From NCBI GenBank assembly GCA_020201235.1, contig JAIVHD010000334.1, positions 1 to 7,457 of the forward strand: a DNA stretch of 7,457 bases. The letters are read 5' to 3'. Both the position numbers and the translations under genes were made by a program. Position 1 is the first letter of the stretch; each line of letters starts with the position of its first letter. Origin of the DNA: Lysobacteraceae bacterium (GTDB lineage: Bacteria; Pseudomonadota; Gammaproteobacteria; Xanthomonadales; Wenzhouxiangellaceae). The notes beneath the pieces are model-generated. The model saw only the letters and a list, made by a program, of their open reading frames with translations, did not search any database and had not been told where the DNA came from. Positions 1 through 4,610 of this stretch are shown one piece after another.

Positions 1-516
1 GCCCTGGGCCAGCCTCGATAGCCGGATGCGGTGCCTGGACGCCAGCGTGGCGATGTAATGCGCGGTCGCCTCGCCCTCGACGGTGGAATTGGTCGCGACG
101 ATGACTTCCTCAATGGGCTCGCTCGAAAAGCGCTGCTCGAGCTCATCCAGACCGAGATCTTCCGGACCGATACCGTCGAGCGGCGACAGGCGCCCAAGCA
201 ATACAAAATAACGACCATCAAATCCGGTGGCCTGCTCAATTGCAAGCACATCGCCGGGAGTTTCGACGACACACAGCACCGCGTCCGATCGTTTTGAACT
301 CGTGCAGATACCGCATAATTCAACCGAAGTGAAATTTCGGCAACGCCGGCAACGGCGGATTTCGCGCATCGCCCGTTCTAGCACGCCGGACAACCGCTCG
401 CCGCCGTGCCGGTCGCGTTCAAGAAGATGCAGCGCCATTCGCTGCGCCGTGCGAGAGCCCACACCGGGCAGACAACGCAGCGCCTTCAATAAGTCCTCGA
501 TCAGCGGGTCGGACAT
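1..516 (-). CDS. recR: Recombination protein RecR (3' end outside window)
   Basis: Encodes the first 172 residues of RecR, which with RecF and RecO loads RecA onto SSB-coated single-stranded gaps in the cytoplasm. My minus-strand translation shows a helix-hairpin-helix near residues 10-25 (ALRCLPGVGSRTAQR), a C4 zinc finger with Cys56, Cys59, Cys68 and Cys71, and a Toprim domain from about residue 79 with the acidic residue in VVETPGD (Glu84). The family signature YFVLLGRLSPLDGIGP lies at 103-118. The family is usually about 200 residues, so some 28 C-terminal residues lie beyond position 1; no stop is seen. The start at 516 follows the ybaB stop by 15 nt and is preceded by only a weak Shine-Dalgarno, which suggests coupling to ybaB. 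Identification is very secure; the exact start is slightly less so. Confidence 0.96.
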   Translation of the reverse strand, partial: MSDPLIEDLLKALRCLPGVGSRTAQRMALHLLERDRHGGERLSGVLERAMREIRRCRRCRNFTSVELCGICTSSKRSDAVLCVVETPGDVLAIEQATGFDGRYFVLLGRLSPLDGIGPEDLGLDELEQRFSSEPIEEVIVATNSTVEGEATAHYIATLASRHRIRLSRLAQG

Positions 517-531
517 CGCGCAAAACTGCGA

Positions 532-849
532 TCAGGGCAGCGTAAAGCCGGGCGGCATGGGCATGCCGCCGGTCAGGCCCGACATCTTCTCCTGACTAAC
601 TTCCTGAATCCGGTTCACGGCATCGTTGCAAGCCGCAGCGATTAGGTCCTCAAGCATTTCCAGGTCATCGCCGACCGACGGGTCGATCACAACCTTGCTG
701 ATCTCGTGGCGTCCGTTCATGGTTATCTTAACCATGCCGCCACCGGACTGGCCGGTGATCTCGAGCTGCGCCAGTTCCTGTTGGGCCTGCTTGAGATTTT
801 CCTGCATTTTCTGCGCTTGCTGCATCAGCTGGGCGATATTGCCTTTCAT
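532..849 (-). CDS. ybaB: YbaB/EbfC family nucleoid-associated protein
   Basis: A 105-residue protein of the YbaB/EbfC family, small dimeric DNA-binding proteins usually encoded between dnaX and recR. The N-terminal part (residues 1-32) is a Gln/Lys-rich helix likely to form a coiled coil. It is followed by the central sheet ([14 protein letters not shown], about 36-49, then VVIDPS) and a second helix ([24 protein letters not shown]). The tail [12 protein letters not shown] is typical of the gammaproteobacterial family. A clear GGAG Shine-Dalgarno sits six bases before the ATG and lies inside the last codons of dnaX; the dnaX stop is only 3 nt upstream, so translation is probably coupled. Length is normal. 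The DNA-binding role is known from family members; nothing here shows a specific target. Confidence 0.96.
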   Translation of the reverse strand: MKGNIAQLMQQAQKMQENLKQAQQELAQLEITGQSGGGMVKITMNGRHEISKVVIDPSVGDDLEMLEDLIAAACNDAVNRIQEVSQEKMSGLTGGMPMPPGFTLP

Positions 850-852
850 TGC

Positions 853-2583
853 TCACTCCGTAGCATTGGTTGGCCGAACCGAGCCAGGCACGATTTCGGC
901 ATCGAGGGTTTGCTGCATTTTCTGAACCACCGGATCGTTGGCGATGGCCGCCTCGGCATCAGACTGGTCCTGCACGCTGCGGGTCTGGGCCAGACTGGCC
1001 GGGGTGACCAGATCGCCGCCATCAACGGTCTTGAACTCGATGCGCCGCTCGACGCCCCAAAACTCGTTGAGTGCGTGTGTCAGGCTTGCCTTGAAGCGTG
1101 CGGTCATCATTGCAAGATCGGCATGATCGAGCGCGAATTCAACCCGATGCTCATCGACCGCATTCACCGCCAGCATTCCAGCGACCGCCCTGACCGGGCC
1201 ATTGAGCGCGAGCCGTTCGATCAATCGTGGCCAGCCTTCGGCGCTGAGCTCGGCCGTTTCGTCAGCTGCGACATCGGCGGTCAGGTCAGTTGATGCTACG
1301 GGCGACAAACCGGCCGAAGGCGGCTTTGCGACAGCCGGCTCTGGGCCAATCGTCGCAGCCGCCTTTAACGATGCCGACGATGTGCCCGCGGGTGTCGTTG
1401 CGGACACTGTAGGCGTTGCAGCTTCGCGCACTGCCGGGGCGGCCGGTCTCGAGGCGGCCGGCGCGGAGCGCACGCCAGGCCCAGCGGGCTGTGCGGGTCC
1501 GGCGGGCCGGAACGCAAACATCCGCAGCAAGGTCATTTCGCAACCGGTTCGCTGCGACGGCGCGAACTTCAGATCGCGGCTTCCGGTGATGACAATTTGA
1601 TAATAGAGCTGCACGTCTTCCGGATCGAGGCGCGCGGCGAAGTCGACCAGTTGGTCCCAGTCGGTGCGGCTGTCATCGCGATAGTCGCTGAGTTGCTGAA
1701 TCAGCGCGACACGGTGCAGCAGTTCGGCCAGGTCGGCCAGCAATCGCGGCAATTGACGCCCGAGGCTGAAGACTTCGCCGACTGCGGCCAGCGCGGCACC
1801 GGCATCGCCGGCGATCAGAGCCTCGACAATGCTCGCCAGGTGGCGCTGCTCAACGGTACCCAGCATGTCCTCGACTGCGCTGGTTTCAAGCACGCCGGCA
1901 GCGGCCGCGAGGGCCTGGTCAAGCAGGCTCAGACCGTCTCGCATGCTGCCGTCGGCGGCACGCGCCAGCAACGCAACTGCGGCCGGTTCGGATCGAATCT
2001 GTTCCTGGTCCAGGATGTAGTGCAACTGTCCACCGATCTGGTCGACGCTCAAATGACGCAGGTTGAACTGCATACAGCGTGACAGGATCGTGACCGGGAT
2101 CTTCTGCGGGTCAGTAGTCGCGAGGACGAACTTGACGTGATCAGGCGGCTCTTCAAGGGTTTTCAGCAAGGCATTGAAACTGTGCGTCGAGAGCATGTGG
2201 ACTTCGTCGATCAGATAGACCTTGTAGCGTCCGCGAGCAGGCGCGTACTGGACGTTGTCGAGAATCTCGCGCGTATCATCGACCTTGGTTCGCGAGGCGG
2301 CGTCGATTTCGAGCAGATCGACGAACCGTCCTTCGTCGATGGCCACGCAATGCTGGCATTTGCCGCAGGGTACGGCCGATACGCCTTCGAGACAATTCAG
2401 TGATTTGGCCAGAATGCGCGCGATCGTGGTCTTGCCGACCCCGCGCGTGCCCGTAAATAAAAAGGCATGGTGCACGCGGCCCTCATTCAAGCCATTGGAA
2501 AGCGCCCGCACGACATGCTCCTGGCCCACCAGGCCGGCGAAATCACGCGGCCGCCATTTTCTAGCAAGTACCTGATAACTCAA
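853..2583 (-). CDS. dnaX: DNA polymerase III subunit tau (DnaX)
   Basis: A 576-residue clamp-loader ATPase and replisome organiser. Domain I carries Walker A GTRGVGKT (45-52), a zinc module (Cys64, Cys73, Cys76, Cys79), Walker B LIDEVH (124-129), the SRC arginine-finger motif (168-170) and a sensor-2-like GSMRD (212-216). Residues about 360-449 are a low-complexity Ala/Pro linker. Domains IV-V follow, ending in a conserved tail (NDPVVQKMQQTLDAEI, 549-564) of the part that in E. coli binds the polymerase alpha subunit. It is shorter than the 643-residue E. coli tau, mainly in the linker. I chose the TTG at 2583: it begins MSYQVLARKWRP, the conserved family N-terminus, and has AAGGAT (2590-2595) at good spacing. 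The reading frame stays open to 2676, but those extra residues look unlike DnaX and run into the tRNA terminator. I see no A-AAA-AAG slippery heptamer, so no gamma-type frameshift product is predicted. Confidence 0.97.
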   Translation of the reverse strand: MSYQVLARKWRPRDFAGLVGQEHVVRALSNGLNEGRVHHAFLFTGTRGVGKTTIARILAKSLNCLEGVSAVPCGKCQHCVAIDEGRFVDLLEIDAASRTKVDDTREILDNVQYAPARGRYKVYLIDEVHMLSTHSFNALLKTLEEPPDHVKFVLATTDPQKIPVTILSRCMQFNLRHLSVDQIGGQLHYILDQEQIRSEPAAVALLARAADGSMRDGLSLLDQALAAAAGVLETSAVEDMLGTVEQRHLASIVEALIAGDAGAALAAVGEVFSLGRQLPRLLADLAELLHRVALIQQLSDYRDDSRTDWDQLVDFAARLDPEDVQLYYQIVITGSRDLKFAPSQRTGCEMTLLRMFAFRPAGPAQPAGPGVRSAPAASRPAAPAVREAATPTVSATTPAGTSSASLKAAATIGPEPAVAKPPSAGLSPVASTDLTADVAADETAELSAEGWPRLIERLALNGPVRAVAGMLAVNAVDEHRVEFALDHADLAMMTARFKASLTHALNEFWGVERRIEFKTVDGGDLVTPASLAQTRSVQDQSDAEAAIANDPVVQKMQQTLDAEIVPGSVRPTNATE

Positions 2584-2589
2584 TATAAG

Positions 2590-2595
2590 ATCCTT
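2590..2595 (-). promoter_or_regulatory. Ribosome binding site deciding the TTG start of dnaX
   Basis: On the minus strand AAGGAT lies six bases before TTG at 2583-2581. It fits the anti-Shine-Dalgarno well and supports the TTG as the true start rather than the longer open frame to 2676. I could not find a convincing sigma-70 promoter between this site and the tRNA terminator at 2675-2695, although one is expected there. Confidence 0.75.
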
Positions 2596-2674
2596 AAATC
2601 GGTGGAGAGCACAAACGACCGTAACAACCCGCCGCTCAAGTCTACACCAAGCGCGCTCCGGAACGCCGCATACC

Positions 2675-2695
2675 AAAAACCCCGCTTTCGCGGGG
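2675..2695 (-). terminator. Intrinsic terminator of the tRNA-Ser transcript
   Basis: Read on the minus strand, a perfect 6-bp stem CCCCGC/GCGGGG closes a GAAA tetraloop and is followed directly by TTTTT. It begins 13 nt after the encoded CCA end of the tRNA. It is a textbook rho-independent terminator and separates the tRNA transcript from the dnaX operon downstream. Confidence 0.9.
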
Positions 2696-2707
2696 TCTCT
2701 GGGTATC

Positions 2708-2800
2708 TGGCGGAGAGGGAGGGATTCGAACCCTCGATGGGGCTTTTGACCCCATACTCCCTTAGCAGGGGAGCGCCTTCAGCCACTCGGCCACCTCTCC
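2708..2800 (-). tRNA. serX: tRNA-Ser (anticodon GCU)
   Basis: A 93-nt class II tRNA reading AGC/AGU serine codons. The acceptor stem pairs GGAGAGG (2800-2794) with CCTCTCC (2718-2712). The discriminator base is G (2711) and CCA is encoded (2710-2708). The anticodon GCT is at 2766-2764 in a CTGCTAA loop. A long variable arm (TATGGGG..CCCCAT) marks it as a serine-type tRNA, and the T loop reads GGGTTCGAATCCC. It has its own promoter upstream and a terminator downstream. The anticodon call is secure; the symbol is a placeholder for the GCU isoacceptor and is not evidence-based. Confidence 0.96.
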
Positions 2801-2841
2801 GGATTGGCTGCTGTCTCATAATCGGCAGCAGCGAACGGTCA

Positions 2842-2871
2842 ATTATACTGATGCAGACGCAAAGTTGGCCA
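2842..2871 (-). promoter_or_regulatory. Promoter of tRNA-Ser
   Basis: On the minus strand a perfect TATAAT (2847-2842) is preceded at 18 bp by TGGCCA (2871-2866), a four-of-six match to TTGACA. Transcription would begin near 2835, giving a leader of about 35 nt before the mature tRNA end at 2800. The -10 box is convincing; the -35 box is weak. Confidence 0.55.
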
Positions 2872-2901
2872 GCAATTGACTCACCCCCGCCAACGATTTT
2901 T

Positions 2902-2910
2902 TGCGACAAT
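2902..2910 (+). promoter_or_regulatory. Extended -10 promoter of the SRP RNA
   Basis: TGCGACAAT is an extended -10 (TGN plus a four-of-six hexamer) placed 7-8 nt before the predicted 5' end of the SRP RNA at 2918. A good TTGACT lies at 2876-2881, but the 23-bp spacing is too long for an ordinary -35, so the extended -10 probably carries recognition. This is an inference from position and sequence. Confidence 0.45.
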
Positions 2911-2917
2911 ACGCACT

Positions 2918-3028
2918 GGTGGTCCTCGTCGGTCTCCCCGCACCACTAATCCGCGAACCCCGTCAGGCCCGGAAGGGAGCAGCGGCAGCGGAGGCGTGGG
3001 TGACGGGATCGGGCGGTCGGGGGCCACC
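2918..3028 (+). ncRNA. ffs: Small signal recognition particle RNA (4.5S RNA)
   Basis: The RNA scaffold of the bacterial SRP, which binds Ffh and targets nascent membrane proteins to the Sec translocon. The diagnostic domain IV core is present at 2962-2983: GTCAGG, a GGAA tetraloop (2971-2974) closed by C-G, then AGCAGC, which form the two conserved internal loops. The ends pair as expected for a single long hairpin: GGTGGTCC (2918-2925) with GGGCCACC (3021-3028), allowing a T-G wobble, and the pairing continues inward. A T-rich run ending in TTTTT (3035-3039) just downstream probably terminates it. The length of about 111 nt matches the E. coli RNA (114 nt). Exact ends are inferred from pairing. 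Its position upstream of dnaX-ybaB-recR is common in gammaproteobacteria, here with a tRNA in between and transcribed divergently. Confidence 0.94.
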
Positions 3029-3369
3029 TTCCTCTTTTTCGAACTGATCGTGGCAATGCGACTCCGGTTCGGACACTCGGAAATTTCAACCGAAGCTTCT
3101 GATCCCGCCTTATTCAGGTTAAATTCACTAATATCTTCAATCGCTTGCAATTCCGAGTCGGAAATCTCCCGACATCGGGTCAGCCTTTTACCTACGCGTC
3201 GAGTCATTTTTCCTGCCATTTCAAGCGCGCTTTGCCGACCCTTTGGCGGGCGATCCGCCGATGTTCAGGATTGCCATCGCCGTCTAATCTGTGCTCACGG
3301 TCAACGCAAACACAACGACCGATACGAAACACGAAACTTTAATCAACAAACCTTCTAAGGAGATACATC
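3029..3369. other. Non-coding stretch between SRP RNA and comEA
   Basis: This 341-bp stretch has visibly lower GC than its neighbours, especially 3080-3170. Short open frames cross it, but none has a good ribosome binding site and high-GC third positions together. A small hairpin, GGCGG/CCGCC with a 5-nt loop, lies at 3245-3259. The promoter for comEA is expected in the last 100 bp; TTGCCA at 3271 is a possible -35, but I see no matching -10. Nothing else is recognisable. Confidence 0.5.
3357..3362 (+). promoter_or_regulatory. Ribosome binding site of comEA
   Basis: AAGGAG ends seven bases before the ATG at 3370, a near-ideal Shine-Dalgarno. It fixes the start and suggests efficient translation. 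Confidence 0.85.
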
Positions 3370-3651
3370 ATGATCAAGCACATTCTTTTGGCAATGGTTC
3401 TGGCCCTGGGCATCAGCAACGCAGTTCTGGCTCAGCAGCCGGTCGATATCAACACCGCCAGCGTCGAACAACTGGCCGAAGCGCTGAACGGCGTGGGTGA
3501 GTCGAAGGCGCGCGCCATCGTTGAATACCGTGAGACCAATGGCCCGTTCACACACCTCGACGAACTGATCAACGTGCGCGGCATCGGCATGGTGACGGTC
3601 GACAAGAATCGCGACATGATCCAGGTCGAATCGACCGATTCCAGCGAGTAA
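3370..3651 (+). CDS. comEA: ComEA-family helix-hairpin-helix DNA-binding protein
   Basis: A 93-residue secreted protein. Residues 1-21 form a Sec signal peptide with a Lys near the start, a hydrophobic core (ILLAMVLALGI) and an AVLA|QQ cleavage site, so the mature protein of about 72 residues should be periplasmic. The mature part is a ComEA-type tandem helix-hairpin-helix unit: VDINTASVEQLAEALNGVG, then SKARAIVEYRETNGPF, then LDELINVRGIG. Such hairpins bind the DNA backbone without sequence specificity. In competent gammaproteobacteria short ComEA proteins bind incoming double-stranded DNA in the periplasm and help pull it through the outer membrane; similar small proteins also occur in bacteria not known to be competent. 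No other competence gene is in the window, so the transformation role is inferred from family. The acidic tail (ESTDSSE) is probably disordered. It appears to be monocistronic. Confidence 0.9.
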   Translation: MIKHILLAMVLALGISNAVLAQQPVDINTASVEQLAEALNGVGESKARAIVEYRETNGPFTHLDELINVRGIGMVTVDKNRDMIQVESTDSSE

Positions 3652-3691
3652 ACGACCCGACTGCACCGGCCGCCGCGTTGCCAGTATCCAT

Positions 3692-3696
3692 CTCAG
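3692..3696 (+). repeat. CTCAG direct repeat, left flank of fold-back element
   Basis: CTCAG immediately precedes the left end of the inverted repeat. The same five bases in the same orientation follow the right end at 3875-3879. This is the pattern a 5-bp target-site duplication would leave, but five bases can match by chance. Confidence 0.4.
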
Positions 3697-3874
3697 CCCG
3701 CCTTATTCGCCACCCTTCCGTCGCGAGGGGTCGTCAGGCCTGGTGGCTGCGGCGTTTCGCGACCAAGCGCACCACAGGCGTACTTGTCTGTACGGTGAGG
3801 ATGGGCGATCGAGCAAAACACCGCAGACGCAGGCCTGACGGCACCGCAGCAGGAAGGGTGGTAAAGAAGTCGGG
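3697..3874. mobile_element. 178-bp fold-back element (MITE-like)
   Basis: A non-coding element that is an imperfect palindrome along most of its length. The outer arms (3697-3719 and 3852-3874) pair over 23 positions with 19 Watson-Crick pairs and one G-T wobble, including an unbroken run CCACCCTTCC/GGAAGGGTGG with one more C-G pair outside it. After an asymmetric internal loop, an 11-bp perfect stem CGTCAGGCCTG (3732-3742) pairs with CAGGCCTGACG (3830-3840). CTGCGG (3747-3752) then pairs with CCGCAG (3821-3826), and GTTT (3754-3757) with AAAC (3816-3819). A smaller apical hairpin is possible at 3770-3797. Flanking CTCAG direct repeats resemble a target-site duplication. No transposase is encoded. 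A miniature inverted-repeat element is my best reading; a structured RNA or a terminator of comEA is the alternative. I cannot assign it to a known family. Confidence 0.55.
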
Positions 3875-3879
3875 CTCAG
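3875..3879 (+). repeat. CTCAG direct repeat, right flank of fold-back element
   Basis: Second copy of the five bases found at 3692-3696, abutting the right arm (which ends CGGG at 3874). Together the two copies bracket the element exactly at the ends of the inverted repeat. Confidence 0.4.
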
Positions 3880-3919
3880 AACCAACGATCCACGAGGCAG
3901 GGCTTATCAAGTTCTGAGA

Positions 3920-3939
3920 AACTGTATCTTTATATAGTA
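3920..3939. promoter_or_regulatory. LexA (SOS) box of imuAB
   Basis: The core CTGTATCTTTATATAG, in its 20-bp context, matches 16 of 20 positions of the E. coli LexA operator consensus TACTGTATATATATACAGTA. The left half-site CTGTAT is perfect; the right half-site reads ATAG instead of ACAG, so the normally conserved CAG is TAG. It lies 26 bp before the probable imuA start and overlaps a -10-like TATAGT (3933-3938), so a bound repressor would block the promoter. imu genes are LexA-controlled in many proteobacteria, which supports the assignment. The LexA protein of this organism is not in the window, so its real consensus is unknown. Confidence 0.65.
3933..3938 (+). promoter_or_regulatory. Probable -10 box of the imuAB promoter
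   Basis: TATAGT matches five of six bases of TATAAT and lies inside the LexA box. The best -35 in range, GTTCTG (3911-3916, 16-bp spacing), is poor. Transcription would begin near 3945, which favours the imuA start at 3965 over the GTG at 3944. Confidence 0.4.
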
Positions 3940-3964
3940 TTCTGTGCCCATGGAGAATTTGCCA

Positions 3965-4609
3965 ATGCCGTCTTCGAATACGCTCGAGCAACTGCTTTCG
4001 GCACGCGGCGACCTGTGGCGCGGCAGGCAGCGACCGCCGGTGCCTTCGATCAGCACCGGGCGCGCGGCGCTGGACCAGCAATTACCGGGGGGCGGCTGGC
4101 CGCGCGGCAAACTAATCGAGCTGCTGCCGGAGCGCGTTGGAGTCGGCGAAATGGAGTTGCTGCTGCCCTGCCTTGCCGAGCAGACCCGGCAGGGCCTGCC
4201 CGTGCTGTTTCTGGCACCTCCGTTGATTCCCTGTCCGCAAAGTCTGGTGCGACACAAGCTGGATCTGACCAGGCTGCTGATCGTACGCGAACAACAATAC
4301 ACGTTCTGGGCGGCTGAACAATGTCTGAAAAGCGGTTTGTGCGGCGCGATCGTGGCATGGCCGGCATCGGCCGATGTGCGCGAACGCTCGGTGCGGCGCC
4401 TGCAGCTTGCCGCCGAAAACGGCCAGGCACCGGTTTTTCTTTGCTATGCGCCGGGCTGCAAGCCACCGGCTTCGCTGGCGGCGCTGCGGCTGGCAATTCG
4501 GACCGGTGGAGCCCTCGATGTGCTGCGCGGCCAGCGTGGCAAGTCGCCGGATACGATCCGGCTCAATGCCAGCAACGTGGTTTCATTGACTACCCGCGCG
4601 CGCTCCTGA
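3965..4609 (+). CDS. imuA: ImuA, SOS mutagenesis accessory protein
   Basis: A 214-residue protein of the ImuA family, a RecA-fold relative that works with ImuB and the polymerase DnaE2 (ImuC) in error-prone bypass of DNA damage. Family features are the N-terminal LWRGR (17-21), the run LPGGGWPRGKLIELLPE (40-56) and a hydrophobic strand pattern (PVLFLAPP, CGAIVAWP, PVFLCYAPG) typical of a RecA-like core. The position of Walker A reads RVGVGEME (57-64), with no GKT/S lysine, so ATP binding in the RecA manner is unlikely. I chose ATG at 3965 because GGAGA (3952-3956) is spaced well for it. In-frame alternatives are ATG 3950 and GTG 3944, which lack a ribosome binding site and sit almost on the predicted transcription start. 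An SOS box lies upstream. The stop is one base before imuB, so the two are surely cotranscribed. Confidence 0.88.
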   Translation: MPSSNTLEQLLSARGDLWRGRQRPPVPSISTGRAALDQQLPGGGWPRGKLIELLPERVGVGEMELLLPCLAEQTRQGLPVLFLAPPLIPCPQSLVRHKLDLTRLLIVREQQYTFWAAEQCLKSGLCGAIVAWPASADVRERSVRRLQLAAENGQAPVFLCYAPGCKPPASLAALRLAIRTGGALDVLRGQRGKSPDTIRLNASNVVSLTTRARS

Positions 4610-4610
4610 C

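Noticed and set aside
706..1293. Long plus-strand open frame (195 codons)
   Set aside because: Antisense to ybaB and dnaX, both securely identified; long shadow frames are common in GC-rich genes.
1230..1543. Apparent Ala/Pro repeat region
   Set aside because: This is the flexible linker of DnaX between domains III and IV; low complexity is normal there.
1597..2082. Plus-strand open frame of 161 codons
   Set aside because: Antisense to the dnaX ATPase and domain III region; no independent signals.
2881..3219. Minus-strand open frame of 112 codons (starts MAGKMTRRVGKRL)
   Set aside because: Its second half is antisense to the SRP RNA. Its first half has AT-rich third codon positions unlike the neighbouring genes, and no family is recognisable.
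3104..3708. 12-base direct repeat CCCGCCTTATTC at 3104-3115 and 3697-3708
   Set aside because: A 12-mer repeat is expected about once by chance in a window of this size. It coincides with the left end of the fold-back element, but the first copy has no inverted partner or flanking duplication.
3692..3879. Integron attC site or CRISPR unit as an explanation of the palindrome
   Set aside because: No GTTRRRY/RYYYAAC core sites, no integrase and no spaced direct repeats are seen.
3678..3917. Plus-strand open frame of 79 codons across the fold-back element
   Set aside because: Starts at a TTG without a good ribosome binding site, is Arg-rich as expected of a shadow frame, and the sequence is explained by the inverted repeat.
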